From NCBI GenBank assembly GCA_030427725.1, contig JAUICV010000003.1:1-64000 (forward strand): DNA of 64,000 bases, read 5' to 3'. Below are positions 9,416 through 19,742 of this stretch, piece by piece. Under the pieces are notes generated by a model that saw only the letters and a program-made list of their open reading frames with translations, did no database searches and was not told where the DNA came from. The translations under genes were made by a program, and so were the position numbers. The number at the start of each line of letters is the position of its first letter. Position 1 is the first letter of the stretch. Source of the stretch: Chlamydiia bacterium. Lineage in GTDB: Bacteria > Chlamydiota > Chlamydiia > Chlamydiales > GCA-2402025.

Positions 9416-12400
9416 CTAGTTTTTTGCGTGTTCTTGGAGTTTGGTGAAATCAAGCAGCTGCCCAAAAAGAGAAAAAACCTCTTGTAAAAGTGCTAGACGG
9501 TTGTTTTTTGTGCTCTCATCATCATCTAAAATCTTCACCTCGTCATATAACTTGCTAAGAGGGGCTTTAAATGTTGCTAAAAGTTTAATCGCGTCTTCAT
9601 AGTTGTTGCTATCTAAAGCTTTTAACAATGTGCCTTCAGATGACTTGATGTGCTCAAATAAAGATTTTTCTGCAGGCTCTTTTAATAAAGAGACTTGGAT
9701 ATTTTGTTTAGCTACTCCTTGGAGCTGACCTTTTGCTCTTTTAAACACTTCATAAAGAGCTGTAAACTCATCGGTTTTTCTAAACTTTGATAATGCTTTA
9801 AGTCTTAAATACTGATCAAAGGGATTTAAATCTGTAAGGGTTAAACAAGACTCAATTTCATCTTTTTTAAAGCCGTATTCTTCAAAAACAGTTTTGAGTC
9901 TTGCAATAGTAAAACTTTCAAGATCACTTATAAACTCTAAGCTTTTTGATTTGTTTTCAAAGTTTTCATAAATTGCGTTATACAGATCGGTAAGTTTCAA
10001 GCTTTTTTCAGACTCGATTAAGATTTTTAAAATACCCAGAGTTTGTCTTCTAAGTGCGTATGGATCACTTGAAGATGAAGGTTTGATCCCAACACTAAAA
10101 TAACCAACTAAATTATCTAATTTATCGCTGAGTGAACAGCAAATACCAGGAATAGATGTTGGTAACTGATCACTTTCAAATCTAGGTAGGTAGTGTTCTT
10201 GAATTGCTAAAGCTACAGCAGCGTCTTCTTTAGAGATCTTTGCGTAGTGCATTCCAATAACACCTTGTAATTCAGGAAACTCTCCGACTAAAAGAGTCGC
10301 TAGATCTGCTTTAGCTAGGTACGCAGCTCTTTTACAAAGTTCAGCGCTTTCTGGACAAAAGATGTTTGAAAGCGTTTCAGCATGAAGCTGCAATCTTAAA
10401 GCCTTGTCGTAGACAGATCCTAAATCTTTATGGAAAGTTCTTGTTTGAAGGTTTTTAATATAGCTCTCAAGAGGCTTTTTTATATCTTCTTTGAACAAAA
10501 AGGTTCCATCGGAAAGCCTAGCGGATAAAACTTTTTCATTTCCCTTGATAATAAGTTGTTCTGGAGTGTTGTCTGCAGTAATGACAAACTTAGCCAGCAG
10601 AGAGGTGTCTTTTTCAAGAGGGAAATATCTTTGGTGCTCAACCATTTCTGAAATGAGTATTTCTTTAGGTGCTGATAAAAATTCTTCTTTGAACTGTCCA
10701 ACAGCTAGCATTGGTTTCTCGGATAAATATAAAACCTCTTTTAGAACACGAGATGTCTCTAAAGCTTTAGCTTGAAGAGAGGATTCAATGTCTTGAAGTT
10801 GCTTTTTGATAGACGTTTTTCTCTCTTCTATGTCAACGATCACTTGATGATCTTTTAAAGTCTTAACATATTCAGAAGGAGATGGAATATCGAAGCTTTG
10901 AGGGTCTAGTTGGAAATGTCCTAAGCTAGCTCTTCCAGAACTTATAGATCCAATTTCAAAAGAAGCAATGTCTTTTCCAAATAGAGCGACTACCCACTGG
11001 ATAGGTCTTGCATAAGTGGTGCTTAAATCTGACCACTTCATCTTTTTAGGAAAGTGGATTTTCTCAATGAGTTTAGGAAGGTTGTTTGAGAGAATCTGAG
11101 CTGTAGAGTGACCTTTTTCTAGTTTTTTAACAAAAAGATATTCTGTGCCTTTGATTTCTTTAACAAAAAGCTCTTTAACTTCCCCTTCTTTAATGTCTGA
11201 CAAAGTTACAGTTTTAAGCTTTAGAGATGTGAAAAATCCAAGGCCTTGCTTGGTGAGCTTGCCGCTGTCATCAAAAGCTGATGATATAGGAGGTCCTTTT
11301 CTCTCAATTGTTTGATCAGAAGTTCCTTCTTGAAGCTCTGAAACGATGATTGCAAGTCTTCTTGGGGTTGCAAAAAGTTTTACCTCATTAAAAGATAGGT
11401 CATAATCTTTTAAGAGCTTTTTTATCTCTCTTTCTAAACTTTGTAACCCAATTTCTACAAAACTTGCTGGAAGCTCTTCCGATCCAATTTCAAGAAGAAA
11501 GTCTCTTTCTTGGTTAGGGTCATAATTTGTCGAGATAATATTTTCAAAGGTTTTGGTTTCTTTAGGAGTTTTGTGTTCTTTTAAAAGAGGGAAGTTTTGA
11601 TCTTCTCTCATATCAACATAGCCTTTTGCACAGAGGCAAGCTAAGTCTCTAATTCGTGTGATGTAACCTGTTCTTTCAGTGACAGAGATAGCTCCGCGAG
11701 AATCTAATAGGTTAAAGGCGTGCGAAGCTTTCATGACAAAATCATAAGCTGGAATTGGGAACCCTTTCTCAACAAGCTGTTTAGCTTCTGCTTCAAAATT
11801 GTCAAAGTGCGACTTCCACATTTCAATATTTGCTAAATTGAAGTTATAGTGGCTCCACTCAAATTCATTGCGAGAAGATACTTCTCCATAGGTAAGTGTA
11901 TCATTCCATTTTAAATCGAACATGTTATCCACATCTTGGATGTACATAGCAATTCTTTCTAGACCATAAGCTAGCTCTACGGGGATAGGATTTAATGGTT
12001 GACCACCAACTGATTGGAAATATGTGAATTGAGTAATTTCCATGCCATCCATCCAGACCTCCCAACCAAGCCCCCAAGCTCCAAGTGTTGGTGACTCCCA
12101 GTCATCATGGACAAATCGGATGTCATGTTTGGAGAGATCAAATCCAATAGCCTCTAGAGATTTTAAGTAAATTTGTTGAATGTCCTTAGGAGAGGGTTTT
12201 ATTAAAACCTGAAGCTGATGAAAGAGGTGAACTCTATTAGGATTTTCACCATACCTAGCATCTTGTGGTCTTCTAGAAGGTTCTACGTAAACTGTTGAAT
12301 AACTCTCAGGTCCAAGAGATCTTAAAAAAGTTGCTGGATTAAATGTTCCAGCTCCGACCTCAACATCATGGCCCTGATGGACAATGCAGCCCTGATCCGC

Positions 12401-12445
12401 CCAAAATTGCGTTAATTTTGTAATGAGGTCTTGGAATGTAAGCAT
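9416..12445 (-). CDS. glyQS: Glycyl-tRNA synthetase, fused alpha and beta subunits
   Basis: This enzyme charges tRNA-Gly. In most bacteria of this type it is an alpha2beta2 enzyme from two genes. Here one 1009-residue chain holds the alpha (catalytic) part at about 1-290 (motifs [20 protein letters not shown] and [17 protein letters not shown]) and the beta (tRNA-binding) part from about residue 314 ([13 protein letters not shown]) to the end. The fusion is a known marker of Chlamydiae, with scattered occurrence elsewhere. The start is supported by an AAGGGA ribosome site. The beta-linked SDR gene follows after 8 bases. Confidence 0.97.
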   Translation of the reverse strand: MLTFQDLITKLTQFWADQGCIVHQGHDVEVGAGTFNPATFLRSLGPESYSTVYVEPSRRPQDARYGENPNRVHLFHQLQVLIKPSPKDIQQIYLKSLEAIGFDLSKHDIRFVHDDWESPTLGAWGLGWEVWMDGMEITQFTYFQSVGGQPLNPIPVELAYGLERIAMYIQDVDNMFDLKWNDTLTYGEVSSRNEFEWSHYNFNLANIEMWKSHFDNFEAEAKQLVEKGFPIPAYDFVMKASHAFNLLDSRGAISVTERTGYITRIRDLACLCAKGYVDMREDQNFPLLKEHKTPKETKTFENIISTNYDPNQERDFLLEIGSEELPASFVEIGLQSLEREIKKLLKDYDLSFNEVKLFATPRRLAIIVSELQEGTSDQTIERKGPPISSAFDDSGKLTKQGLGFFTSLKLKTVTLSDIKEGEVKELFVKEIKGTEYLFVKKLEKGHSTAQILSNNLPKLIEKIHFPKKMKWSDLSTTYARPIQWVVALFGKDIASFEIGSISSGRASLGHFQLDPQSFDIPSPSEYVKTLKDHQVIVDIEERKTSIKKQLQDIESSLQAKALETSRVLKEVLYLSEKPMLAVGQFKEEFLSAPKEILISEMVEHQRYFPLEKDTSLLAKFVITADNTPEQLIIKGNEKVLSARLSDGTFLFKEDIKKPLESYIKNLQTRTFHKDLGSVYDKALRLQLHAETLSNIFCPESAELCKRAAYLAKADLATLLVGEFPELQGVIGMHYAKISKEDAAVALAIQEHYLPRFESDQLPTSIPGICCSLSDKLDNLVGYFSVGIKPSSSSDPYALRRQTLGILKILIESEKSLKLTDLYNAIYENFENKSKSLEFISDLESFTIARLKTVFEEYGFKKDEIESCLTLTDLNPFDQYLRLKALSKFRKTDEFTALYEVFKRAKGQLQGVAKQNIQVSLLKEPAEKSLFEHIKSSEGTLLKALDSNNYEDAIKLLATFKAPLSKLYDEVKILDDDESTKNNRLALLQEVFSLFGQLLDFTKLQEHAKN

Positions 12446-12786
12446 GAATGAAATCCCTTAGAAAAGTCTATCTTAGGCAAATCATACGCTTTCGAAAAGT
12501 TTTTCTCAATCTCCTAAGTAGACAAGCTTTTGCGTCAAAATTTAACCGATCAGAAAAAGATGAACTTGTTTAGCTCGCTTGATAGATTAAATAAATATTT
12601 TGGAGAATTAGAGTGATTGATTTTATGACTCCCTAGAAAGGATCTGCTTGAGATTAACTCAAAAATCCCTTTTAATGTCGGTAGAGATAAGTTTAAATAA
12701 AGTTAGTAATTTCAAATAATTCTACCAACTTGTTTATTAAGATGAAATTGAGTACTCTTCCCCTGAGAGTAGGAGGGAATCTACCG
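12446..12786. other. Gene-free divergent region
   Basis: About 340 bases lie between the divergent glyQS and pgsA starts. I see promoter-like AT-rich tracts but no clear RNA gene, repeat or coding frame. The only defined signal is the AGGAGGG ribosome site at 12771-12777 that sets the pgsA start. Confidence 0.5.
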
Positions 12787-13374
12787 TTGAAAACAGCTCT
12801 AATTTTGACCTTGGCTAGGATTGTTATCAGTCCTATATTTTTAGTATTATACCTGCGTTATGAAGCGATAGGGATTCATTTTGCTGTCCTTCCCTTCATT
12901 TTACTGTCTTTGCTCGCAGTATCAGAGCTTTCAGATTTTTTAGATGGTTTTATTGCTCGTAAATGGAACCAAGTAACAGATCTAGGTAAAATACTAGATC
13001 CGATGGCAGATAGTATTGCTAGAATTTCTGTGTTTTTAGCGTTTACTCAAGGAGTTGTTAAACTTCCCCTAATGCTTGTTTTAGTGTTTCTCTACAGAGA
13101 TGTTTTCATTAGTATGCTCAGAACGCTTTGCGCTTTGAGGGGATTAACGTTAGCAGCTCGGTTCACTGGTAAATTGAAGGCTGTGATTCAAGCTACGGCA
13201 GCAATAGCTATTGTAGCATTGATGATTCCATATACAAAAGGGCTTATCACACTAGAACTATTTAGAAGTGTTAGTTTATATATAGTCTCAGCGGCTGCTT
13301 TATATACAGTTTTTTCAGGTATCGAGTATATCTATGTGAATAGACGTTTTATCAAGCAAGCGTGGACTAAATAG
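12787..13374 (+). CDS. pgsA: CDP-diacylglycerol-glycerol-3-phosphate 3-phosphatidyltransferase
   Basis: PgsA makes phosphatidylglycerophosphate, the precursor of phosphatidylglycerol, in the inner membrane. The CDP-alcohol phosphotransferase signature is present: DFLDGFIARKWNQVTDLGK followed by DPMAD, matching D-G-x2-A-R-x8-G-x3-D-x3-D. Several hydrophobic helices span the chain. I place the start at the TTG at 12787 because a strong AGGAGGG ribosome site lies 9 bases upstream and the resulting N terminus (MKTALILTLARIVISPIF) fits the family. In-frame alternatives at 12730 (TTG) and 12742 (ATG) lack a ribosome site. The last bases overlap the convergent glgA. Confidence 0.92.
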   Translation: MKTALILTLARIVISPIFLVLYLRYEAIGIHFAVLPFILLSLLAVSELSDFLDGFIARKWNQVTDLGKILDPMADSIARISVFLAFTQGVVKLPLMLVLVFLYRDVFISMLRTLCALRGLTLAARFTGKLKAVIQATAAIAIVALMIPYTKGLITLELFRSVSLYIVSAAALYTVFSGIEYIYVNRRFIKQAWTK

Positions 13375-14818
13375 TCTCGTACAGTAATTCATAGCGTTTT
13401 GCAGAGCTTTTCCAGCTAAAATCTTGTGAGAGTCCGTTTAAGAAGACTTGCTTAAATGCTGTCTTATTTGCGTACAGTTCGATAGCTCTATGGATAAGCG
13501 TCTCAATAGACTCTTTATCGGGAGTTTCAAAAACAAGGCCGGTTGGCTTGTTTGGCGAAGTATCATCAACATCTATTACAGTATCTGCGAGGCCTCCTGT
13601 TTTTCTCACAAGGGGAATGGTTCCATATCTCATGGCGATGATCTGGGATAGGCCGCAGGGTTCGAAAATGGACGGGATTAAAATATATGTTGAAGCCGCA
13701 TAAATTTGATGAGCTAGCTTTTCATTAAAAGTTTGATGGAAGTGAAATCTTGGATTGTTTTGGTGTTTTAAAGCGAGCGAGTCAAATTTTTTTCTAATGT
13801 CGTCTGAGGTAGGTGTTCCAAGCAATATAACGGGATATTCCAGTTCTAATAATATGTCAATTGCGTGCAAGATCAGATCGGGTCCTTTTTGATGGTCAAG
13901 TCGTGTTACAGTGCAAAATAATGGTTTGTCGCTTTGCTCCATTTTTAAATGAGAGTAAAGAGAAATTTTGTTTTGGTTTTTAGAGCTTATTGCAGTTTTG
14001 ATATCTTTGTTGCCATAGTGGAATTGTAAATAGGGATCGTTTTTTGGATCCCAGTAGGTATAGTCGATTCCATTTAGAATGCCAGATAGCTTATGGTTGT
14101 TGAGTTTTAGAAGTGGCGCTAATTCGTAGCCAAGTTTTTTTTCTTGAATTTCTAAGCTGTATGTTGGAGACACGGTTGTTATATGATCGGCAAAGACAAT
14201 TCCAGCTTTCATAAGGTTGATTAAAGATGGGTTTTGAGGGTCTTTAACTTTTTCAAAAAACTCAGTTGAGATCGGTTCCTTAAAAAAAGTGGCTAAGTGT
14301 TTCTTTGAGCATCTTCCTTGATGTCTAAGGTTGTGGATCGTTAGGACGCTTTTTGTGTTTAGGTTGGGAGTGTATTCTTTTAAAAGAGCCGGCAAAATAG
14401 CAACAGGCCAATCATGGACATGTACAGTAAATGAGTTTTCAAGTGTTTTAAAAAACTCTAAGCAAGCTAGAGTGAACCAAAGAAATCTGTCAAAATCATC
14501 AGCTTCACCATAAACTGAGTCTCGGTTAAAAAATTCTTCTTCCGTGTGAGCTTGTATCAATACAAGAGGGATATTTTCGAAAGATGTTTTGTGAAGAGTT
14601 ATTTTTCCTAAAAGCTTTGTGGTTAAGGTGCTTCTTTTAGACGGCTCTATCAAAGACTTGTCTAAAAAAGTATAGTAGGGCAAGACGACCGTAACTTTAA
14701 GGTTGTCGCTTAAAAGTCTTTTAGACAGTCCATAGACAACATCTGCCAATCCGCCAACTTTGACAAGTCCAGCAAGTTCTGTGCTGATATGATAAATTTC
14801 TTGATTTTTTTCGTTCAT
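13367..14818 (-). CDS. glgA: Glycogen synthase (ADP-glucose)
   Basis: GlgA extends alpha-1,4-glucan from ADP-glucose. The 483-residue protein shows the N-terminal sugar-nucleotide loop VKVGGLADVVYGLSK (about residues 15-30), the central HNLRHQGR region and the GT-B C-terminal lobe with PSIFEPCGLSQIIAMRYG and KTGGLADTV. Length is normal for the family. Its GAGGAGAAG ribosome site supports the start. The 3' end overlaps pgsA by 8 bases (convergent). With malQ at 54.6 kb it indicates glycogen metabolism, a usual chlamydial trait. Confidence 0.96.
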   Translation of the reverse strand: MNEKNQEIYHISTELAGLVKVGGLADVVYGLSKRLLSDNLKVTVVLPYYTFLDKSLIEPSKRSTLTTKLLGKITLHKTSFENIPLVLIQAHTEEEFFNRDSVYGEADDFDRFLWFTLACLEFFKTLENSFTVHVHDWPVAILPALLKEYTPNLNTKSVLTIHNLRHQGRCSKKHLATFFKEPISTEFFEKVKDPQNPSLINLMKAGIVFADHITTVSPTYSLEIQEKKLGYELAPLLKLNNHKLSGILNGIDYTYWDPKNDPYLQFHYGNKDIKTAISSKNQNKISLYSHLKMEQSDKPLFCTVTRLDHQKGPDLILHAIDILLELEYPVILLGTPTSDDIRKKFDSLALKHQNNPRFHFHQTFNEKLAHQIYAASTYILIPSIFEPCGLSQIIAMRYGTIPLVRKTGGLADTVIDVDDTSPNKPTGLVFETPDKESIETLIHRAIELYANKTAFKQVFLNGLSQDFSWKSSAKRYELLYETI

Positions 14819-14877
14819 AGATCACTTCTCCTCATTGCCCTAGTGAAAAAGAGAAGTAGAAGAAAATCAAGTTTTTT

Positions 14878-15129
14878 TTAAACGAGGTTAGCTCTTAAAG
14901 TAACTTTTTGACCGTTGTCAGGATAAAAATCCCACTCAATACAGTCTGCTTTTGGGTTGATTACGGCATCACTTATTACAGAACTTTCTGCAACGTGGCT
15001 TTCAACCCATTTTTTCTCAAGCCTATGTTTTAGTTCCTTTTCAGTCAAAAAAGGAGTTAAATTACCATCACAGCCTTCCATTTTAAGTGCATATTCACGT
15101 CTATCTAAATCCCAACAATTGTCACACAT
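14878..15129 (-). CDS. Small CxxC protein, function unknown
   Basis: This small acidic protein of 83 residues starts MCDNCWDLDRREYALKMEG and so has a Cys-x-x-Cys pair at residues 2 and 5 plus Cys18. The C-terminal half looks like a short beta domain (DCIEWDFYPDNGQKVTLRA). I chose the start at 15129 because GGAGG lies five bases before it; a further in-frame ATG at 15141 overlaps that ribosome site. I recognise no family. It stands alone between glgA and the tRNA gene. Confidence 0.6.
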   Translation of the reverse strand: MCDNCWDLDRREYALKMEGCDGNLTPFLTEKELKHRLEKKWVESHVAESSVISDAVINPKADCIEWDFYPDNGQKVTLRANLV

Positions 15130-15374
15130 TTTAACCTCCATAAAAGAAAAAATCCTTGATAGGGCAGTATGGTAATGTGTTAGAGCATTATTTCAAAGAG
15201 GTGCTTGCGAAATCTTTATTAAAAATTCAAAAAAAACATGCCATCTTATGGGTGAAATAGGACGATGAATTCAAAGAAGAGTTTATAAGTGCAGCTTTTT
15301 GGAAATAAATCTTGCAGAAATTGCGTTTACTAGATAAATTGGTCCTGTTTTTAGACGATAAGAACGTTTAGGGA

Positions 15375-15445
15375 TGGGGTGTAGCCAAGTGGTAAGGCAT
15401 CGGGTTTTGGTCCCGACATGCGTGGGTTCGAGTCCTACCACCCCA
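15375..15445 (+). tRNA. tRNA-Gln (anticodon TTG)
   Basis: The 71-base sequence folds into a full cloverleaf: acceptor TGGGGTG with CACCCCA, D arm GCC/GGC, anticodon arm TCGGG-TTTTGGT-CCCGA with anticodon TTG, and T arm with loop TTCGAGT. The acceptor stem begins with the U-A pair usual for tRNA-Gln. The 3' CCA is not encoded. The prs start codon follows 25 bases later, so the two may be transcribed together. Confidence 0.96.
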
Positions 15446-15470
15446 ATTTTACTCAAAAGATATCTAGTAC

Positions 15471-16430
15471 ATGAGCCATTCTCCATCGTTTCTAATTTTT
15501 TCTGGCAGATCCCATCGGGAATTGGGAGAGAGAATTGCGAATTGTATGGGAAGCTCGCTAGGTGATTTGAGTTTTGAAGATTTTCCTGATGGTGAGATAG
15601 GCGTTCAAATTAATGAGAATGTCCGTGGTAGGGATGTATTTGTTGTGCAAAGCATGGCAAGACGTCCAAACTTCTATCTCATGGAACTTTTGATTTTAAT
15701 CGATGCTCTTAAAAGAGCTTCAGCCAGAAGTGTCGTTGCAGTGATCCCTTACTTTTGTTACGCAAGACAAGATCGTAAGGAGAAGGGGCGAGTCCCTATT
15801 ACAGCAAGACTTGTGGCAGATCTTTTAGAAAGGGCTGGAGTGTCAAGAATTTTGACAATGGATTTGCATACAGAGCAAATTCAAGGGTTTTTTAACATTC
15901 CGGTTGATAATCTTTATGCAAGACCAGCCTTTGTTGAGGCTATCTGCGGTAAAGGAATCCGAGATCTAACAGTTGTTAATCCGGATATAGGAAGTGTCAA
16001 GCTAGGTAGAGCGTTTGCCTCTGATCTAGGTGCTGATATGGCCATTATCAACAAACGTCGATTAGATGCTGAGAGGGTAGAAGCAAATGCCCTCATAGGT
16101 GAAGTAGCTGATAGAGATGTCTTGCTGGTAGATGATATTTATTCTACTGGAGGGACTTTGAAAAAAGCTTGCGGTGTGTGTAGATCCTTAGGGGCAAGAA
16201 AAATCTATGCTGCGATCACACATGGGCTTATAATTGGAGACACACTGGCCTCAACGGATGTTGAGAAGCTGTTCATCACAGACACAGTTTCTTTTTCAAG
16301 AGAGGATCTTTCAGAAAAAATTGAGAGAGTTTCAGTGGCTCCAGTATTTGCAAAAGCGATGCTTTGTGTAATTCATGATGCTTCCATTTCATCTATGTAT
16401 CAGCACTGTTCTCCAAAGGTTAGTGTATAA
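15471..16430 (+). CDS. prs: Ribose-phosphate pyrophosphokinase
   Basis: Prs makes PRPP from ribose 5-phosphate and ATP, feeding nucleotide and amino-acid synthesis. The 319-residue protein has the family length. It carries the ATP/ribose region (MARRPNFYLMELLILIDALK), the flexible loop YARQDRKEKGR, the metal-binding DLHTEQIQGFF and the PRPP-binding loop VDDIYSTGGTL. It precedes rplY and pth, the same order (prs-ctc-pth) seen in many bacteria. As far as I recall, nucleotide-scavenging Chlamydiaceae lack prs, so its presence suggests wider nucleotide metabolism here. Confidence 0.96.
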   Translation: MSHSPSFLIFSGRSHRELGERIANCMGSSLGDLSFEDFPDGEIGVQINENVRGRDVFVVQSMARRPNFYLMELLILIDALKRASARSVVAVIPYFCYARQDRKEKGRVPITARLVADLLERAGVSRILTMDLHTEQIQGFFNIPVDNLYARPAFVEAICGKGIRDLTVVNPDIGSVKLGRAFASDLGADMAIINKRRLDAERVEANALIGEVADRDVLLVDDIYSTGGTLKKACGVCRSLGARKIYAAITHGLIIGDTLASTDVEKLFITDTVSFSREDLSEKIERVSVAPVFAKAMLCVIHDASISSMYQHCSPKVSV

Positions 16431-16509
16431 CTAATCTTTCCTATACTCCCATCAAGAGTTGAGTTACTAAGAAAACACGTTTTATTAAATGCAGTAATAG
16501 GTGGGTCAT

Positions 16510-17067
16510 ATGAAATTGCAGATCTATCAGAGAAGTATAGATAAAAAAAGCGAGAGAAGCCTTGTTAGACAACGTGGCGATATCCCTGCTGTGCTTTATG
16601 CAAAAGGCAAGGATAATCAAAACATTGCTGTAAGTGGGGCTGATTTCCAAGCGCACTTGCGCCAGCTAAGACCTGGGCACCTTCCAACAACAGTTTTCGA
16701 ACTTGAAGGGGATGGAGTCAAGTGTAAGGCTGTAGTGAAAGATATTCACTACGAATCAACAACATATAAAGTGCTTCATTTAGATCTATTGATCTTAGAT
16801 GAAAAGCAACCGGTAAAACTTAATGTTCCAGTTCAATTTGACGGTGTGGCAGATTGCCAAGGTATTAAACTGGGTGGATTTCTAAGGCAGATTATAAGAC
16901 ATGTAAAAGTCGAGTGTCTTCCAAAAGATATTCCTAGTGAATTTGTACTTAATGTAAAAGAGCTTGGAATTAAGCAATCCAAAAGAGTTAGAGATATTAC
17001 TATGCCAACAGGTGTAAAATCGCTGGCTCCTGAAAACGAAGTTGTGGTTGTCATAGCTAAGAGATAA
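16510..17067 (+). CDS. rplY: Ribosomal protein bL25 (Ctc form)
   Basis: bL25 binds 5S rRNA in the large subunit. The protein has the N-terminal L25 domain (RQRGDIPAVLYAKG) and the C-terminal Ctc (TL5) beta domain (LNVPVQFDGVADCQGIKLGG), about 185 residues in all. I chose the ATG at 16510 because an AGGTGGG ribosome site lies just upstream; the GTG at 16501 falls inside that site. Gene order prs-rplY-pth supports the assignment. Confidence 0.94.
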   Translation: MKLQIYQRSIDKKSERSLVRQRGDIPAVLYAKGKDNQNIAVSGADFQAHLRQLRPGHLPTTVFELEGDGVKCKAVVKDIHYESTTYKVLHLDLLILDEKQPVKLNVPVQFDGVADCQGIKLGGFLRQIIRHVKVECLPKDIPSEFVLNVKELGIKQSKRVRDITMPTGVKSLAPENEVVVVIAKR

Positions 17068-17072
17068 GGTCA

Positions 17073-17690
17073 ATGCAAGACGCAAAGTTGATTGTAGGTT
17101 TAGGAAATCTTGGAAAAGAGAGCCGCTTAACTAGGCATAACGTAGGTTTTATGGCTCTAGATCACCTTGCTGCCGATTTAGGAGTTTCTTTTCAGAAAAA
17201 GCCATCGCTCTACGGTGAGGTGGTTAAATCTGAAGTAGACGGTCAGGCGGTGATCTTACTTAAACCAACAACTTACATGAACTTATCGGGCCAAGCTGTT
17301 CGTAAATGCGTCGATTTTTTTAAGCTTAAGGTGGAAAACATCTTGGTGGTTTTTGATGATGTAAGCCTGCATTTTGGCAAGCTACGCATCAGAGCCTATG
17401 GACAAGATGGTGGACATAACGGGATAAAAAGTATCGATAGCCATATGAAAAGCCAAGGCTATGCAAGACTTAAAATAGGAATAGGGAGACCTGCATATCA
17501 ATCTTTATCGGATTATGTTTTGTCTCCTTTTAAACAAGATGAGCTTAAAGAATTAGCTGAGCTTTTTGAAACCACATCTTTTGTATTAAGAAAGTGGGTT
17601 GAAAAAGGCTTTAAAGTAGCTAGTGAAAGCTTGTCTAGGAATCTAGCTGAAAAGAGTAATAAGAAAGATTCCATAGATGAAACAAGTTAA
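17073..17690 (+). CDS. pth: Peptidyl-tRNA hydrolase
   Basis: Pth frees tRNAs from stalled peptidyl-tRNA. The 205-residue protein has the typical start IVGLGNLGKESRLTRHNVGFMALD, including Asn and the catalytic His of the TRHNVG motif, followed by KPTTYMNLSG and DDVSLHFGKLRIR with GGHNGIKSI. It begins five bases after the rplY stop, in the same operon. The C terminus is about 15 residues longer than the usual enzyme and ends in a polar, lysine-rich tail. Confidence 0.96.
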   Translation: MQDAKLIVGLGNLGKESRLTRHNVGFMALDHLAADLGVSFQKKPSLYGEVVKSEVDGQAVILLKPTTYMNLSGQAVRKCVDFFKLKVENILVVFDDVSLHFGKLRIRAYGQDGGHNGIKSIDSHMKSQGYARLKIGIGRPAYQSLSDYVLSPFKQDELKELAELFETTSFVLRKWVEKGFKVASESLSRNLAEKSNKKDSIDETS

Positions 17691-17716
17691 AAAAAAGTAG
17701 TGAGTTTGGAGAAACT

Positions 17717-18061
17717 ATGATGAAAAAAGAAAAAACCCAACTTTATGAGGGAATGTACATCGTAAGTTCGACTTTAAGCGAAGATGCAAGAAATAAAGCA
17801 TTAGAGCGTATCACGAATAGTATCACTTCTCGAGGTGGAGAAGTGCATAAAGTACATGATCAAGGTCGAAAAAAATTAGCTTATGAGATTGAAGGAAAGA
17901 AAGAAGGTTATTACTTCTTAATTTACTTTTCTCTGCCAACAAGCGTTATTGATGATCTTTGGAGAGAGTATCAGCTCAACGAAGATCTTATTAGATTCAT
18001 GACTCTTCGTGCAGAAGAAGTTTTAGAAGAAATTAAATTTAAACCACTTACTCAATCATAA
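17717..18061 (+). CDS. rpsF: Ribosomal protein bS6
   Basis: bS6 is a small-subunit protein that pairs with bS18. The 114-residue chain has the S6 fold signatures [34 protein letters not shown] and the closing RFMTLRAEE. It starts a compact rpsF-rpsR-rplI run that continues the prs-rplY-pth operon. Confidence 0.96.
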   Translation: MMKKEKTQLYEGMYIVSSTLSEDARNKALERITNSITSRGGEVHKVHDQGRKKLAYEIEGKKEGYYFLIYFSLPTSVIDDLWREYQLNEDLIRFMTLRAEEVLEEIKFKPLTQS

Positions 18062-18071
18062 GAGGTATATC

Positions 18072-18323
18072 ATGGCTAAAAGAAAAAAAATCATGGCCGA
18101 AAGTGGCTTTAAAAAAAGAAAAAAATGCCCCTTTACACAAGCTGGCATTAAAGAGATAAACTATAAAGATACCGAGACACTATCTCAGTTTATCACAGAA
18201 AGAGGTAAGATTCTTCCAAGACGTATCACTGGAGTATCTCACAGTCATCAAAAACTACTAACAAATGCGATCAAAAGAGCGAGACATATGGCTCTTTTAC
18301 CATTCGTTTCAGAAGATTATTAG
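18072..18323 (+). CDS. rpsR: Ribosomal protein bS18
   Basis: The 83-residue protein has the bS18 core: [39 protein letters not shown] and [11 protein letters not shown]. The preceding gene is its assembly partner bS6, ten bases upstream. Ribosome site AGAGGTA supports the start. Confidence 0.97.
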   Translation: MAKRKKIMAESGFKKRKKCPFTQAGIKEINYKDTETLSQFITERGKILPRRITGVSHSHQKLLTNAIKRARHMALLPFVSEDY

Positions 18324-18335
18324 GAGAGTGAGTCT

Positions 18336-18887
18336 ATGAAAAACCAGTTACTTCTCTTAGAAGATGTTGCAAATCTAGGAAGAAAAGGTGATGTTGTTAC
18401 AGCAAAACCTGGTTTCGTTAGAAACTTTCTTCTTCCAAAGAAAAAAGCTGTTATAGCTAGTAAAGAAACTCTAAGAATTAGAGAAAGGCTCCAAGAAGAA
18501 AGAGCAAAACAAGCTGCAGTTGATAAAGAAGAATCTCTAAAGCTTTCAAAAATCATTGAAGGAAAAACCTTAGAAATTACTGTCAAAGTGGACAATACAG
18601 GACATCTATATGGATCTGTTTCTGCTTCTGATGTAGTTGAGCTATTTAGCAAAGAAGGTTTAGATCTCGAGAAAAACAACGTGATTCTTCCAGCTCCTCT
18701 TAAAAAGCTTGGAAACCACATAGTTGAGCTAAAACTTAAAGAAGGCGTTCCAGCTTCGGTCACTGTTAAAGTGAAAGGAGAAACTATGAGAGGGGAAGCT
18801 TTTGTTGAGAAAAAACAAGAAGAAAAGCCTCAAGTAGTAGCTTCAGAAGAAGTTGAAGCAAAAGAAGAAGACGAGTCTTCAGAGTAA
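18336..18887 (+). CDS. rplI: Ribosomal protein bL9 with acidic tail
   Basis: bL9 binds 23S rRNA near the L1 stalk. The N-terminal domain is typical (LLLEDVANLGRKGDVVTAKPG, FVRNFLLPKKKAV), followed by the long connecting helix and the C-terminal domain. At 183 residues it is about 30 longer than the common form because of an acidic, Glu-rich tail (EEVEAKEEDESSE). Such tails occur in some other bacteria; its role is unknown. Confidence 0.96.
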   Translation: MKNQLLLLEDVANLGRKGDVVTAKPGFVRNFLLPKKKAVIASKETLRIRERLQEERAKQAAVDKEESLKLSKIIEGKTLEITVKVDNTGHLYGSVSASDVVELFSKEGLDLEKNNVILPAPLKKLGNHIVELKLKEGVPASVTVKVKGETMRGEAFVEKKQEEKPQVVASEEVEAKEEDESSE

Positions 18888-18890
18888 CCT

Positions 18891-19742
18891 TTGAAAGAGA
18901 CTTTTTTTTCACCGGCAAAGGTGAATTTATTTTTTCGAGTCTTAAGTAAAAGAAGCGATGGCTTTCATGAGATAGCAACGCTCATGCAGGCCATCTCTTT
19001 AGGTGATTATATCACCATAGAAGTAAAACCAGAGGGTGGTCCAGATCTTTTATCGAGTAACGATAAAGACCTTCCAGTAGACGGTTCCAATCTAGCAATA
19101 AAAGCTGTAGAGCTGTTTCGCAATGAAACAAAAAAATCTTTCCACTCAATTCTTCATATAGATAAAACAATTCCTAAAGAAGCGGGTTTAGGTGGTGGAA
19201 GTAGTAATGCTGCAACCGTTTTGTTTGCTCTTAATAAATTACTTAAAACAGATCTAAGTGATCAAAAGCTTCAAAAGATGGCTGCAAAAATAGGATCTGA
19301 TGTTCCTTTTTTCTTTTCAAAAGGGATTGCAAAATGTTTAGGAAGAGGAGACAAAACGATTGACGCTCAGTCTACTTTTTTAAAAAAAATTTGGCTTATA
19401 AAACCAGAGAAAGAAAGCCTTTCTACGCCGCTTGTTTATAAGAATTGCAAACCAAATATCTACTCCACAAAAACTCCAGAAGAGTTTTTCTCTTCATTTC
19501 AAACAAGTCATCCTTTGTTTCAAAATGAGCTGGAATACTCAGCATTTAAGCTTTTACCTGAGCTTAAAGTTTTGAAACAAAACATAGTAGATGCTGGGTT
19601 TGAAACGGTGATGATGACAGGCAGTGGATCAACCTTCATTGCTATAGGAAAGCCCAATGCAACACTACCAGATAGTCTATGGATAGAAGAAGTGACTCCT
19701 ATCCAAAGAAGTCAAACATCTTGGTATCAAGGTGATTTCTAA
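18891..19742 (+). CDS. ispE: 4-diphosphocytidyl-2-C-methyl-D-erythritol kinase
   Basis: IspE is the GHMP-family kinase of the non-mevalonate isoprenoid pathway. It has SPAKVNLFFRVLSKRSDGFHE at the N terminus, the ATP loop PKEAGLGGGSSNAA and the C-terminal glycine motif MMTGSGSTFIAIG. The start is a TTG, three bases after the rplI stop; no better in-frame ATG exists before the conserved SPAKVN motif. It closes the ribosomal-protein operon, matching the conserved chlamydial order rplI-ispE. Confidence 0.95.
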   Translation: MKETFFSPAKVNLFFRVLSKRSDGFHEIATLMQAISLGDYITIEVKPEGGPDLLSSNDKDLPVDGSNLAIKAVELFRNETKKSFHSILHIDKTIPKEAGLGGGSSNAATVLFALNKLLKTDLSDQKLQKMAAKIGSDVPFFFSKGIAKCLGRGDKTIDAQSTFLKKIWLIKPEKESLSTPLVYKNCKPNIYSTKTPEEFFSSFQTSHPLFQNELEYSAFKLLPELKVLKQNIVDAGFETVMMTGSGSTFIAIGKPNATLPDSLWIEEVTPIQRSQTSWYQGDF

